From: Bacilli bacterium
GTDB lineage: Bacteria; Bacillota; Bacilli; Paenibacillales; NBRC-103111
Length of the DNA: 64,000 nt
Reading direction: 5' to 3'
NCBI GenBank assembly: GCA_028287395.1
Contig: JAQBPR010000126.1
Span: 1 to 64,000 of the forward strand
Numbering within the stretch: the stretch's first letter is position 1; the number at the start of each line of letters is the position of its first letter. A program made the translations under genes and the position numbers. The notes below the pieces were generated by a model. It had not been told where the DNA came from. It did no database searches and was given only the letters and a program-made list of their open reading frames with translations. Positions 14,965-25,129 of this stretch are shown here, piece after piece.

Positions 14965-15504
14965 TTACAGGTTCTTGTCGCCTGGCTTCCAGTTCATTGC
15001 GCATAGTCCGCCAGATTGCAATGCTTGAAGTACACGGAGCGTTTCTTCAACACTGCGTCCGATATCATTGTGATTCACGACGGCATATTTCAGTTCGCCT
15101 TCTGGACTGATGATGAACAAACCGCGAAGCGCGATTCCTTCTTCTTCAATAAGAACACCATAGCTGCGAGCTACGCTTTGCGTCAAATCCGCGCCTAATG
15201 GGAAATTTAATTTACCCAAGCCACCGTCATTGATTGGTGTGTTCATCCATGCTTTGTGTGAATGTTTGCTGTCTGTGCTTACACCTAAAACTTCTGTATT
15301 TAACTTGCTGAATTCGCCTGCAGCAGAGCTTAATGCTGTAATTTCAGTCGGACAAACGAAAGTGAAATCGAGTGGATAGAAAAACAGCACCAACCACTTA
15401 CCTTTGTAATCAGACAATGAAGCTTTACCAAAATCTATTCCGTTTCCCAACGCTGTCTCCAACGTGAAATCAGGTGCTTGTTTACCAACTAAACGTTCTG
15501 CCAT
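14965..15504 (-). CDS. 2-Cys peroxiredoxin (AhpC/Prx1 type)
   Basis: A 179-residue thiol peroxidase that reduces hydrogen and organic peroxides in the cytosol. The peroxidatic cysteine is in DFTFVCPTEI (about residue 53) and the resolving cysteine in the C-terminal GGLCAMNWKPG, the arrangement of typical 2-Cys enzymes. ATG 15504 follows GAGGAGG at seven to eight bases. The gene is monocistronic: leuB ends about 100 bases upstream and a terminator follows. Two PerR-like boxes lie just upstream of its -35 element, consistent with peroxide control. No ahpF lies beside it. Confidence 0.94.
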   Translation of the reverse strand: MAERLVGKQAPDFTLETALGNGIDFGKASLSDYKGKWLVLFFYPLDFTFVCPTEITALSSAAGEFSKLNTEVLGVSTDSKHSHKAWMNTPINDGGLGKLNFPLGADLTQSVARSYGVLIEEEGIALRGLFIISPEGELKYAVVNHNDIGRSVEETLRVLQALQSGGLCAMNWKPGDKNL

Positions 15505-15536
15505 TTGCAAAAACCTCCTCTTATTTCTTAGATAAA

Positions 15537-15565
15537 ATCGTAACATTCGCCAAAATGAAAGTCAA
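15537..15565 (-). promoter_or_regulatory. Promoter of the peroxiredoxin gene
   Basis: On the minus strand TTGACT (15560-15565) and TACGAT (15537-15542) are separated by exactly 17 bases. Transcription would start about 25 bases upstream of the start codon. Confidence 0.6.
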
Positions 15566-15567
15566 GA

Positions 15568-15599
15568 TTATAATAATTATTTTTTAATAATTATTATAA
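15568..15599. promoter_or_regulatory. Two inverted PerR-box-like sites upstream of the peroxiredoxin promoter
   Basis: TTATAATAATTAT at 15568-15580 matches 13 positions of the PerR consensus TTATAATNATTATAA. A second copy in reverse orientation occupies 15586-15599. Together they form an AT-only palindrome directly upstream of the -35 element. Regulation by PerR is inferred from consensus and from the nature of the gene. Confidence 0.5.
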
Positions 15600-15608
15600 A
15601 TAAGAACT

Positions 15609-16688
15609 TTATTTGCGAATTGCTGTCACAATTAGATCTCCCATGGCTGTTGTTCCAATGGCTTTAGACTTATCTACGGCAATATCGCCTGTACGATGAC
15701 CAGCGTCTAATACTTCTTTAACAGCGCGTTCAATCGCTTCAGCTGCATCATGATAGCCAAAGGTCAAGCGGAACATTAGCGCAACCGAAAGGATCGTTGC
15801 AATCGGGTTAGAGATACCTTTTCCAGCAATATCCGGAGCAGAGCCATGTACCGGCTCATATAAGCCGAAGCTGCCTTCTCCTAATGAAGCGGATGAAAGC
15901 ATCCCAATGGAACCTGTTAACATGGCTGCTTCATCGCTAAGAATATCGCCAAACATATTTTCCGTTACGATGACGTCAAAGCTTGAAGGACGACGAAGCA
16001 ATTGCATTGCGCAGTTATCTACAAGAACATGCTCCAATTCAACATCCGGATATTCAGCGGAGAGACGAATCACCGTTTCACGCCATAGACGAGAGGTTTC
16101 AAGTACATTGGCTTTATCAACAGAAGCCAATTTTTTGCGGCGAGTTTGTGCAATTTCAAAAGCTTGACGTGCAATTCGCTCAATTTCCATGACATTGTAA
16201 GCGCAAGTATCGACAGCTTCTGTGCCGTTCTCCGTCTCACGACGAAACTTCTCGCCAAAATAAATACCACCCGTTAGCTCACGCACCACGATTAAATCCG
16301 TACCCTCTAATACTTCCGGCTTCAATGTGGAAGCATCCTTCAAGCAATCAAAAACCGTAGCTGGACGAATATTCGAAAAAAGGCCAAGCGCTTTACGAAT
16401 CCCCAGCAAGCCTGTCTCCGGACGAAGCTCCTTCGAGTTATTATCCCATTTAGGGCCGCCTACTGCACCAAGCAGCACGGCATCCGCCTTTTGGCAAATT
16501 TCCAAAGTTTCTTGCGGCAATGGAGTACCTTTTTGATCAATTGCTATACCCCCAAACAACCCATGCTCCAATTCAAAACGGTACCCGAATATTTCCTCCG
16601 TTTTTTTAAGGACTTTCTCCGCTTCGGCAATCACTTCAGGTCCGATTCCATCCCCTGCGATTACCGCAATTTTCTTTACATCCGCCAT
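15609..16688 (-). CDS. leuB: 3-isopropylmalate dehydrogenase
   Basis: A 359-residue NAD-dependent enzyme that oxidises and decarboxylates 3-isopropylmalate, the third step of leucine synthesis. Recognisable are [16 protein letters not shown] at the N-terminus, GAVGGPKWD, the substrate region [17 protein letters not shown], and [23 protein letters not shown] 16688 has AGGAG about ten bases before. It is separated from leuA by a plus-strand aminotransferase gene, and leuC and leuD do not follow, so the leucine genes are split in this genome. Confidence 0.95.
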   Translation of the reverse strand: MADVKKIAVIAGDGIGPEVIAEAEKVLKKTEEIFGYRFELEHGLFGGIAIDQKGTPLPQETLEICQKADAVLLGAVGGPKWDNNSKELRPETGLLGIRKALGLFSNIRPATVFDCLKDASTLKPEVLEGTDLIVVRELTGGIYFGEKFRRETENGTEAVDTCAYNVMEIERIARQAFEIAQTRRKKLASVDKANVLETSRLWRETVIRLSAEYPDVELEHVLVDNCAMQLLRRPSSFDVIVTENMFGDILSDEAAMLTGSIGMLSSASLGEGSFGLYEPVHGSAPDIAGKGISNPIATILSVALMFRLTFGYHDAAEAIERAVKEVLDAGHRTGDIAVDKSKAIGTTAMGDLIVTAIRK

Positions 16689-16894
16689 TTGTGTTTCACT
16701 CCTAATCATTAGACTCATATTTATTCCATTGAACTATACTTGTTGTAACACATTTTGAGTCATTTTACAAAGATATAAAAGCTATGGACTTCATAGGCTG
16801 CGGCTATAAACATGCGTTTGAAAAATAGGTTGAAAGGCCGCCGCATTTGGCATAAAATATAGAGATAACTTACACATCGTTAGGAGCAAAACTC

Positions 16895-18091
16895 ATGGAT
16901 TATACGTTTTCCAGTTCAATGCAATCCTTTAAATCTAGTGCAGTGCGCGACATTTTAAAATTGACTCAGGGCAAATCGATCATTTCGTTTGCCGGCGGTC
17001 TACCCGCTGAAGAGTTGTTTCCCTTAGAGGCTATTCGCTCGTCCTTTGATCGCGTATTTACTGGCGGGAAAAATGCTCTCCAATATGGATTAACCGAAGG
17101 GTATACTCCATTGCGGGAAGCCATTGCTGAACGGCTGCGCAGCAAGAATATTCATGTCAGCAAAGACGAAATGCTGCTTACCACAGGCTCACAACAATCG
17201 ATAGACCTCTTATCACGCGTATATATTGATCCGGGCGATGTTGTACTGGTGCAGCAGCCCACTTATTTAGCGGCACTCCAAGTATTCCAATCGCGTAAAG
17301 CTCAAATTGTTTCCGTCTCTGGGGACGAGGAAGGAATGGATCTGGAAGATATAGAACGCCAAATCATGCAGCATCGACCTAAGCTAGTTTATATCAATCC
17401 TACTTTCTCTAATCCGACTGGTTACGTTTGGAGTTTAGAAAGACGGCTTGGCTTGCTACAGCTGTGCCATCAGCATAATGTGCTTATATTCGAGGACGAC
17501 CCTTATGGCGAGCTTCAATATGGCGGAAACGAACATTTCCCATCTATTTTTTCTTTAGATCAGCATCCGCACGGTTCTGCTGTCGTGTATTCGAGTACGT
17601 TCTCCAAAACCGTTGCACCTGCTGTTAGGACAGGCTGGATCATCGGTGATCCGAGCATCATCCAGAATATGACCCGCGCCAAGCAAGCTGCCGATCTTCA
17701 TTCAAGCTCTGTGGATCAACAAGCCCTTTATTATCTGCTTTGCGACTTTGATCTCAATGCGCATATTAGCACAATCCGTCTGGAATACGAACAGCGGATG
17801 AAACAGATGGTTGTTTATCTGAATGAATTAGGTCGGAGTGATATCCATTGGAGCGAGCCTAAAGGCGGGATGTTCATCTGGTTGGAGCTTCCTGAGGCAC
17901 TGTCTGCTGAAGAGCTGTTAAAGGCCGCTGTTCAAGAAGGTGTTGCTTTCGTTCCAGGTGCTAGTTTTTACGCAGATTCCGTGAAATCAAATACACTCCG
18001 TCTTAATTTTACACACTCAAATCAGGAACAAATGAAATTAGGGATGCAGCGCTTTAAGAATGCTTTACAACATTGTGAAGCTATGCTGTAG
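16895..18091 (+). CDS. PLP-dependent class I aminotransferase (2-aminoadipate/aromatic type)
   Basis: A 398-residue fold-type I aminotransferase. Typical features are ISFAGGLPAEELFP at the N-terminus, TTGSQQSIDLLSRV, the NPTFSNPTGYVW segment, the PLP-site DDPYGELQY, and the Schiff-base lysine in SSTFSKTVAPAVRTGWI. The text is closest to the LysN/AroNI-like group related to MocR C-terminal domains, which accept 2-aminoadipate, aromatic or branched-chain amino acids. Its place inside the leucine gene cluster makes branched-chain transamination plausible but unproven. It is transcribed against leuA and leuB with a shared terminator downstream. Confidence 0.9.
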   Translation: MDYTFSSSMQSFKSSAVRDILKLTQGKSIISFAGGLPAEELFPLEAIRSSFDRVFTGGKNALQYGLTEGYTPLREAIAERLRSKNIHVSKDEMLLTTGSQQSIDLLSRVYIDPGDVVLVQQPTYLAALQVFQSRKAQIVSVSGDEEGMDLEDIERQIMQHRPKLVYINPTFSNPTGYVWSLERRLGLLQLCHQHNVLIFEDDPYGELQYGGNEHFPSIFSLDQHPHGSAVVYSSTFSKTVAPAVRTGWIIGDPSIIQNMTRAKQAADLHSSSVDQQALYYLLCDFDLNAHISTIRLEYEQRMKQMVVYLNELGRSDIHWSEPKGGMFIWLELPEALSAEELLKAAVQEGVAFVPGASFYADSVKSNTLRLNFTHSNQEQMKLGMQRFKNALQHCEAML

Positions 18092-18111
18092 TCTGGATAT
18101 TTTTTCAAAAT

Positions 18112-18153
18112 AAAAAGCACGCTTTGCATAAATCTACGCAAAGCGTGCTTTTT
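18112..18153. terminator. Bidirectional terminator between the aminotransferase gene and leuA
   Basis: AAAAAGCACGCTTTGC pairs perfectly with GCAAAGCGTGCTTTTT across a ten-base loop. T-runs on both strands fit termination of both convergent genes. Confidence 0.85.
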
Positions 18154-18170
18154 ATTTTACATTAAATCCT

Positions 18171-19721
18171 TTAAATCAAAGTCATATTGCCGCGATTAGA
18201 CGGACCAGGTACTTTCCGTTTATCAATTAGACGATTGACTGCATCAATATAAGCTTTGGCACTCGCTTCCAAAATATCAGTACTTACGCCGCGACCTTGA
18301 GCAGTTATATCGTTCTGTTTGAGAACAACATGCACTTCACCAAGTGCGTCCTTGCCATGGGTTACCGACTTAATGGAGTAGTCTTCTAACTCGACTTCTT
18401 CCTTTGTCGCTTTATCAATCGCTTTATAAATCGCGTCAACTGAACCGTTGCCAAGCGCTACTTCGTCTAGAATCAAACCGTCCATCGTATGAATGCGTAC
18501 CGTAGCCGTAGGAACAGACTGATTGCCATAAGAGAGCTGCAGCGTATCTAGAGCAAATAGCTCTGGAGTAGCAATCAATTTCTCTTCGATCAAAGCGCGA
18601 ATATCCTCATCCGAAACTTCCTTTTTCTTATCGGCTAAATCTTTAAATTTTGCGAAAGCTGCATTGACCTGATCATCATTCAATTCATAGCCCATATCAA
18701 TCAGCTTCTCACGGAATGCATGACGACCCGAGTGTTTACCTAGCACAAGCTTGCTTTCTTTTAAACCAATCGTATCGGGAGACATAATCTCGTATGTCGT
18801 TTTTTCCTTCAGCATGCCATCTTGATGAATGCCGGATTCATGGGCAAACGCGTTCGCACCAACAATTGCTTTATTACCCGGAACGACCATTCCCGTAAGC
18901 TTACTGACCAAACGGCTTGTGCGATAAATTTCATTTAACACCAAATTCGTTTTCGCTTGGAAAAATTCCTGACGGGTTTCTAAAGCCATCGCCACTTCCT
19001 CTAAAGAGGTATTTCCCGCACGTTCACCAATCCCATTAATCGTACCTTCAATTTGATCTGCCCCGTTCAGGACAGCCGCTAGTGCATTAGCAGTAGCCAT
19101 CCCTAAATCATCATGACAGTGAGCGCTCAATTGAATTTTTTCAATGCCTGGCACATTTTCTCTTAGCACTTTAAAAATATTGCCAAATTCGCTTGGGTTC
19201 ATATACCCGACAGTGTCTGGAATATTAATCACCGTTGCGCCTGCACGAATGGCCATAGCCGTTATTTCGCAGAGAAAGTCCAGCTCTGTTCTGCCCGCAT
19301 CCTCAGGTGAAAATTCAATTTTGCTAAAATATTTCTTAGCGTATTTAATCGCTGCTTCTGCTGTTTCCAGCACTTGCTGCTTTTCCATCCGCAATTTATG
19401 CTTGCGATGAATCGGCGAGGTCGCTAAAAAAAGATGAATGCATGGATCCTGCGCACCGATCAAAGCTTCTCGCACGGCTTCAATATCCTGCTCACGCGAG
19501 CGAGCAAGCCCAATGACGCTGGCGTTCTTAATAATACGGGCCACCGCGTTCACAGCGGCAAGATCTCCCGGCGATGCAGCGGGAAAACCGGCTTCGATGC
19601 GGTCCACTGCCAGCTTTTCCAATTGCAAAGCGATCTCCACTTTTTCCTGCGTATTCAAGTTGACCCCAGGTGACTGCTCCCCATCTCGCAGCGTCGTATC
19701 AAAAATATAAATTTTTCGCAC
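18171..19721 (-). CDS. leuA: 2-isopropylmalate synthase
   Basis: A 516-residue enzyme that condenses acetyl-CoA with 2-oxoisovalerate, the first leucine-specific step. The HMGL-like barrel starts with FDTTLRDGEQSPGVNL (metal and substrate site) and contains LSAHCHDDLGMATANAL and the NGIGERAGNTSLEEV loop. The last about 120 residues form the leucine-binding regulatory domain. Translation starts at GTG 19721, seven bases after AGGAGG. A conserved hairpin repeat sits immediately before that site. It follows ilvC in the branched-chain operon. Confidence 0.96.
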   Translation of the reverse strand: MRKIYIFDTTLRDGEQSPGVNLNTQEKVEIALQLEKLAVDRIEAGFPAASPGDLAAVNAVARIIKNASVIGLARSREQDIEAVREALIGAQDPCIHLFLATSPIHRKHKLRMEKQQVLETAEAAIKYAKKYFSKIEFSPEDAGRTELDFLCEITAMAIRAGATVINIPDTVGYMNPSEFGNIFKVLRENVPGIEKIQLSAHCHDDLGMATANALAAVLNGADQIEGTINGIGERAGNTSLEEVAMALETRQEFFQAKTNLVLNEIYRTSRLVSKLTGMVVPGNKAIVGANAFAHESGIHQDGMLKEKTTYEIMSPDTIGLKESKLVLGKHSGRHAFREKLIDMGYELNDDQVNAAFAKFKDLADKKKEVSDEDIRALIEEKLIATPELFALDTLQLSYGNQSVPTATVRIHTMDGLILDEVALGNGSVDAIYKAIDKATKEEVELEDYSIKSVTHGKDALGEVHVVLKQNDITAQGRGVSTDILEASAKAYIDAVNRLIDKRKVPGPSNRGNMTLI

Positions 19722-19730
19722 ACTAACACC

Positions 19731-19769
19731 TCCTGAAAGTTTTGTGTAAGCAAAACCAGCTTAATGCTT
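19731..19769 (-). repeat. Hairpin repeat unit directly before the leuA ribosome binding site
   Basis: On the minus strand the unit reads TTAAGCTGGTTTTGCTTACA then CAAAACTTTC and runs straight into AGGAGG. GTTTTG and CAAAAC form the stem. The same unit occurs before rpmI (24253-24290) and twice before apbE (62950-63027), and in reverse inside the element at 62092-62222. Confidence 0.7.
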
Positions 19770-19770
19770 A

Positions 19771-19819
19771 AACAGGGAATATACCTACAGTTATTTAGCA
19801 CTGCGGCATATTCCCTGTT
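19771..19819 (-). other. Stem-loop in the ilvC-leuA spacer
   Basis: Perfect 12-bp arms AACAGGGAATAT and ATATTCCCTGTT enclose 25 bases. The T-stretch after the hairpin is only TTTAAG, so a processing or stabilising hairpin is more likely than a full terminator. Confidence 0.55.
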
Positions 19820-19842
19820 CATTAATTACATTCGAAACTACC

Positions 19843-20941
<1,099 letters not shown>

Positions 20942-20971
20942 CAAGAGTCATTAGATCCTCATATCATTTGT

Positions 20972-21466
20972 TTACTTGCTTACTGAACCGCGAATCATTG
21001 CGGTAACCCCTGTGCGAGATAGCTCACGAATGCCATAAGACTTCAATAGCTCTGTCATTGCATCAATTTTATCACTATCTCCGACAACTTGCACGACAAG
21101 CGTTGTGGGTCCGATATCAACCACAGCCGCACGGAACGTTTCGACAATGCCTAATATTTCCGGTCTAATGGCTGGTTCCGCACTTATCTTAATGAGCGCC
21201 AGCTCGCGCGCAACCATTGGATTGGCGCTAAGATCGATGACTTTGATGACGTCAACAATCTTGTACAATTGTTTGGAAACCTGCTCTAACGTTTTATCAT
21301 CGCCAGTCGTTACAATGACCATCCGAGATAAGCCAATTTCCTCAGATTCCCCAACTGTTATGCTCTCGATATTAAAGCCGCGTCGTCCGAATAATCCAGA
21401 AACACGCTGCAGTACGCCAGGCTGATTATTTACAAGAACAGAAATCGTATGTCGCTTCATTTTCAT
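20972..21466 (-). CDS. ilvN: Acetolactate synthase small (regulatory) subunit
   Basis: A 164-residue regulatory subunit that activates IlvB and gives feedback inhibition by valine. The N-terminal ACT domain is clear: HTISVLVNNQPGVLQRVSGL and RRGFNIESITVGESE. The C-terminal half is the usual second domain. Its ATG at 21466 overlaps the stop of ilvB in an ATGA, so it is translationally coupled to the catalytic subunit. Confidence 0.96.
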   Translation of the reverse strand: MKMKRHTISVLVNNQPGVLQRVSGLFGRRGFNIESITVGESEEIGLSRMVIVTTGDDKTLEQVSKQLYKIVDVIKVIDLSANPMVARELALIKISAEPAIRPEILGIVETFRAAVVDIGPTTLVVQVVGDSDKIDAMTELLKSYGIRELSRTGVTAMIRGSVSK

Positions 21467-23205
21467 TGTGAATCCCCCATTAGCATATCGCTGATCGTAT
21501 TCCCTTGCGTGACCATAGGATAAACATTTTCTTCCTTACGGACCACAAAATCGATCAACACGGGACCATCCGTATCCAACGCTTCCTGCCAAACACGACG
21601 TGCTTCTTCTTTATTGGTCGCTCTTAGTCCTTTTACTCCATAAGCTTCCGCCAATTTGACGAAATCCGGACTGCCGGCGAGATCAATGTGACTTTCCCGA
21701 TTATCGTAAAGAATTTCCTGCCATTGGCGTACCATGCCAAGCACTTGATTGTTAATGATAACAATTTTAACAGGGATCTTATTAATTGCGCAAATCGCCA
21801 GCTCTTGCGAGCACATTTGCATTCCACCATCGCCATTGATCGAGACAACCAGTCGTTCCGGATTGCCCATTTGCGCCCCAATTGCCGAAGGAAATCCAAA
21901 GCCCATCGTACCCAAGCCACCCGAGGTTACCCAAGAACGCGGACGAGTAAAGCGATAGTATTGCGCTACCCACATTTGATGCTGACCTACATCTGTAGTT
22001 ATAATCGCTTCGCCGTTCGTGGTTTCGTTAATAATTTCAATAACAAACTGCGGCTTCAATTCTGTATCTGAATCGATATATTTAAGTGGAAATTCTTTTT
22101 TCATTTGCTGAACTTTTGCAATCCAATCCGCTGATTTAGCCTGTTTTGCCAATGTATTGGCATATTCCAGCACAGCTTTAACATCGCCCACACAAGGAAT
22201 AGCCGTTTTCACGTTTTTGCCGATTTCAGCTGGGTCCACATCAATATGGACAATTTTCGCTTTTGGTGCAAATCCGTCCAGCTTCATCGTTACCCGATCA
22301 TCAAAACGGGCCCCAATGGAGATCAGCAAATCCGCATCTTGAATCGATTTATTTGCTGTATACGTTCCGTGCATTCCCGGCATTCCCATCCACAGCTCAT
22401 GAGAGCTAGGAAATCCGCTTAAGCCAAGCAATGTAGTAGTAATCGGAATCTGTGTTTTGTTTACGAACTCAATTAATTCATTCGAGGCATTCGCGTAAAC
22501 TACACCACCACCAGCCAGAATTACAGGACGTTCTGCTGCTTCAATCGCTTTGATGATTTTTTCCACTTGCTGTTTATTCGGATCCATCGTTGGATGATAA
22601 CCGCGAATATTTACTTTATCCACCGGCTTGAATATCGTTTTCTCACCGGAAATATCTTTGGGAATATCAATTAAGACCGGACCCTTACGTCCTGTATTGG
22701 CAATATGAAAAGCTTCATGGATGATGCGCGGTAAATCCTCGACATCACGCACAAGATAGCTATGCTTGGTAATGGGCATGGTAATACCGGTAATATCCGC
22801 TTCCTGAAATGCATCTGTTCCGATAAAAGTCGAAGCCACGTTCCCTGTAATAACTACTAGTGGAACAGAATCCATATAGGCAGTCGCAATTCCCGTGACC
22901 AAATTCGTTGCCCCAGGACCTGAAGTTGCAATACAAACACCGACTTTTCCTGTTGTTCTGGCATAACCATCCGCTGCATGAATCGCTCCTTGCTCATGAC
23001 GTGTCAGCAAGTGATGGAAATCCGGATTTCCGTGCATCGCATTATAGATGTGCAGTACGGCACCACCAGGGTAACCAAATACACAATCCACCCCTTCGAG
23101 AAGCAAGCAACGCAGTAATATATCAGACCCCGTAATGAAATCCGGTTGCACTAGCTTCGCTCTTAATTCTTCTTTTAACAATTTGGTCGGACTTTGAATA
23201 CTCAT
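21463..23205 (-). CDS. ilvB: Acetolactate synthase large (catalytic) subunit
   Basis: A 580-residue thiamine-diphosphate enzyme that makes acetolactate from pyruvate, the first common step of valine, leucine and isoleucine synthesis. The catalytic glutamate lies in LLTRHEQGAIHAADGYAR and the thiamine-binding motif is GDGGMQMCSQELAI with INNQVLGMV. A FAD-binding central domain is present. It is the first gene of the operon, 40 bases downstream of a T-box terminator that would block transcription when leucine is plentiful. Confidence 0.97.
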   Translation of the reverse strand: MSIQSPTKLLKEELRAKLVQPDFITGSDILLRCLLLEGVDCVFGYPGGAVLHIYNAMHGNPDFHHLLTRHEQGAIHAADGYARTTGKVGVCIATSGPGATNLVTGIATAYMDSVPLVVITGNVASTFIGTDAFQEADITGITMPITKHSYLVRDVEDLPRIIHEAFHIANTGRKGPVLIDIPKDISGEKTIFKPVDKVNIRGYHPTMDPNKQQVEKIIKAIEAAERPVILAGGGVVYANASNELIEFVNKTQIPITTTLLGLSGFPSSHELWMGMPGMHGTYTANKSIQDADLLISIGARFDDRVTMKLDGFAPKAKIVHIDVDPAEIGKNVKTAIPCVGDVKAVLEYANTLAKQAKSADWIAKVQQMKKEFPLKYIDSDTELKPQFVIEIINETTNGEAIITTDVGQHQMWVAQYYRFTRPRSWVTSGGLGTMGFGFPSAIGAQMGNPERLVVSINGDGGMQMCSQELAICAINKIPVKIVIINNQVLGMVRQWQEILYDNRESHIDLAGSPDFVKLAEAYGVKGLRATNKEEARRVWQEALDTDGPVLIDFVVRKEENVYPMVTQGNTISDMLMGDSQ

Positions 23206-23247
23206 CCTTAACCCTCCCCACTAAAATACAAATCAGCCCAACAAAAA

Positions 23248-23599
23248 GCAAAAAACCCTTTCATCCCAAACGCTAATAAAGCATTTGACGGGACGAAAGG
23301 GGTTAGTTCTTCCGTGGTACCACCCAAATTTGCTATGCATCTCACAATGCATAACCTTTGTGGGTATCATAACAAAGCAGTTACGACAAACAAACTGTTT
23401 ATCAGATACCGTAGGCACGATAACGTGTGCCGTTCCGATTTTCCCTAGTAACCAAGAGATGATACACGCTTGCTTTTCAGGAAAACAGCTCCGAGGTGAG
23501 CTCGTCAATAAGGGATTAAGGCATTGGTTCCAGCTAATCCTTTGCTCTCTGATACATAAGAGCCCTTATCACTTCGTCCTCTTCATAGCCGATTGCTTA
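23248..23599 (-). ncRNA. T-box leader of the ilv-leu operon, probable leucine specifier
   Basis: The minus-strand leader of about 350 bases contains the invariant T-box GGGTGGTACCACG (23313-23325), followed by a terminator whose arms are at 23290-23304 and 23254-23267 with a T-run. Stem I can be drawn with GATAAGGG pairing to CCCTTATT and GAGG to CCTC. The loop between them ends in CTC-A at 23497-23500, so the specifier is most likely CUC (Leu). Uncharged tRNA-Leu would favour the antiterminator and expression of ilvB onwards. The class is certain; the specifier assignment was drawn by hand. Confidence 0.9.
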
Positions 23600-23605
23600 G
23601 AATTT

Positions 23606-23634
23606 ATTATATGCATTTCCGTTTAAATAGTCAA
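23606..23634 (-). promoter_or_regulatory. Promoter of the ilv-leu T-box operon
   Basis: On the minus strand TTGACT (23629-23634) and a perfect TATAAT (23606-23611) are separated by 17 bases. Transcription would begin near 23599, at the start of the T-box leader. Confidence 0.8.
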
Positions 23635-23638
23635 TGAT

Positions 23639-23998
23639 CTAAACGTTTATTTTTTGTTTTGCAGCTACGGCCAAATCAGAGAATGCTTTTGAATCCGTTA
23701 CTGCAAGATCAGCAAGCATCTTACGGTTAACGTCCACACCCGCTAATTTCAAGCCGTACATGAATGTGCTGTAAGTCAAACCGTTAATCCGAGCTGCCGC
23801 GTTAATACGCGTAACCCATAATCTGCGGAAATCACGTTTTTTGCGACGACGGTCACGGTATGCGTAAAGCAGGGATTTCATTACTTGTTGGTTTGCGGTT
23901 CTAAACAATCTATGCTTTGATCCAAAATATCCTCTTGCCAGCTTCAATACTTTCTTATGACGACGACGGGTTACAAAACCGCCTTTTACTCTTGCCAT
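23639..23998 (-). CDS. rplT: 50S ribosomal protein L20
   Basis: A 119-residue basic protein of normal length. Hallmarks are [20 protein letters not shown] at the N-terminus and [21 protein letters not shown]20 is essential for early 50S assembly by binding 23S rRNA. In Bacilli it also represses its own operon by binding the leader upstream of infC, which is present here. It is the last gene of infC-rpmI-rplT and ends just five bases before the -35 of the ilv T-box promoter. Confidence 0.98.
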   Translation of the reverse strand: MARVKGGFVTRRRHKKVLKLARGYFGSKHRLFRTANQQVMKSLLYAYRDRRRKKRDFRRLWVTRINAAARINGLTYSTFMYGLKLAGVDVNRKMLADLAVTDSKAFSDLAVAAKQKINV

Positions 23999-24034
23999 AG
24001 TGTTCTACCTCCTAATTTTTATCGAGCAATCCAA

Positions 24035-24235
24035 TTATTTCATGTAAACAAGCAAAGATTTAATACGTTTTACATCGCCGCTTGACATCACTGCGGATCT
24101 GCCTAAACGCGCTTTTTGTTTTGGTGACTTGCCTTCCAATTGGTGGCGAGCGCCTGACTTCATTCTGATAATTTTACCTGTACCCGTTTTTCTAAAGCGC
24201 TTTGCTGCGCCACGGTGTGTTTTCATTTTTGGCAT
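24035..24235 (-). CDS. rpmI: 50S ribosomal protein L35
   Basis: A 66-residue basic protein, [20 protein letters not shown] at the N-terminus, the standard L35 text. ATG 24235 follows AAGGAGG at about eight bases. It lies between infC and rplT in the conserved order. A tandem hairpin repeat separates it from infC and ends directly before its ribosome binding site. Confidence 0.97.
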   Translation of the reverse strand: MPKMKTHRGAAKRFRKTGTGKIIRMKSGARHQLEGKSPKQKARLGRSAVMSSGDVKRIKSLLVYMK

Positions 24236-24243
24236 GAGATGAT

Positions 24244-24310
24244 CCTCCTTAGAGTTTTGTGTAAGCAAAACTTGCTTCGTAAGCATTCGCTAGGTTTTCG
24301 TAAAAAACCT
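24244..24310 (-). repeat. Tandem hairpin repeat between infC and rpmI
   Basis: On the minus strand AGGTTTTTTACGAAAACCT (24292-24310) is followed by ATGCTTACGAAGCAAG and then AGTTTTGCTTACACAAAACT (24253-24272), which leads directly into the AAGGAGG of rpmI. The second unit is nearly identical to the one before leuA and is shared with the apbE leader. Confidence 0.75.
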
Positions 24311-24334
24311 TGCGTCGAAAGCATATACTTAATT

Positions 24335-24847
24335 TTACTGCTGTTTGGACTGCAATATCATGATCATGCTGCGACCTTCAAGCTTTGGATGACGCTCAAT
24401 CGTCGATAATTGCTCTACTTCAACCGCAACGCGATCCAGTACTTTTTTACCGATTTGAGAATGAGTAATTTCCCGTCCACGGAAACGAACAGAGCACTTT
24501 ACTTTATCTCCATCACCTAAAAATTTGACAACATTGCGAAGCTTCGTTTGAAAATCATGTTCTTCAATCGTTGCACTAAAGCGTACTTCTTTGATATCAA
24601 TGATTTTTTGATTTTTACGCGCTTCTTTATCCTTCTTCTGCAGCTCATACCGATACTTGCCGTAATCCATAATCCGACATACAGGCGGTTTAGCGGTAGG
24701 GGCTACATTGACCAAATCCAGATTAAGATCCGTTGCCATTTGCATGGCTTCGCGATAAAGCTTAATGCCTAATTGCTCGCCTTCTGCACCGATCAGTCGA
24801 ACTTCTTTGACTCGAATCTCGTCGTTCACTTGATGATCTTTACTAAT
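24335..24847 (-). CDS. infC: Translation initiation factor IF-3, probable AUU start
   Basis: A 170-residue protein that keeps the 30S subunit free and checks the start codon. Typical text: VNDEIRVKEVRLIGAEGEQL, VNVAPTAKPPVCRIMDYGKY and EHDFQTKLRNVVKFLGDGDK. The family N-terminus ISKDHQVNDE is encoded if translation starts at ATT 24847, nine bases after GGAGG. No ATG or well-placed GTG gives this start; GTG 24829 lacks a ribosome binding site. AUU starts are the known autoregulatory feature of infC. It heads the infC-rpmI-rplT operon behind an L20 leader. Confidence 0.94.
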   Translation of the reverse strand: MSKDHQVNDEIRVKEVRLIGAEGEQLGIKLYREAMQMATDLNLDLVNVAPTAKPPVCRIMDYGKYRYELQKKDKEARKNQKIIDIKEVRFSATIEEHDFQTKLRNVVKFLGDGDKVKCSVRFRGREITHSQIGKKVLDRVAVEVEQLSTIERHPKLEGRSMIMILQSKQQ

Positions 24848-24891
24848 AACCTGCCACCTCCATTAATAACGTTCACATGCCAAGCATCAAG

Positions 24892-24958
24892 GATAAACGG
24901 CTACGCCGTCTTTTCAAGACGGTAGCGTTTGTCCGGATTTATAAGATCAGTATAAGTG
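24892..24958. repeat. Dispersed palindromic repeat, copy 1 (simple hairpin form)
   Basis: GATAAACGGCTACGCCGTCT with TTTC loop and AAGACGGTAGCGTTTGTCC forms an imperfect hairpin, followed by a conserved tail ending GATCAGTATAAG. A second copy lies at 61991-62091, where the 39 bases from GACGGTAGCG to the tail differ at only three positions. It sits between the L20-leader terminator and infC. Confidence 0.75.
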
Positions 24959-24983
24959 GCTAAACCTTATATTTTCTTATAAA

Positions 24984-25123
24984 TAAAAAAAGATGCAGGC
25001 GCATTCGGCCCACATCTTCATCAATTTCATTCATAAGTATTGAACATACTATGATCATGAAACCAGCCAACGACAAGTCGGTCAGGTGAGAAGCGGGCGC
25101 TTCTGCTTGGTTGTAAACATATA
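24984..25123 (-). ncRNA. L20 leader with terminator upstream of infC
   Basis: The transcript starting near 25123 contains AGAAGCGCCCGCTTCTCACC and CTGACCGACTTGTCGTTGG, text typical of the L20 leader of Bacilli, and ends in a terminator (24984-25018) where AAGATG pairs with CATCTT before seven T. L20 binding to this leader represses the operon in B. subtilis. A further about 135 bases follow before infC. Confidence 0.85.
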
Positions 25124-25129
25124 CTGAAT

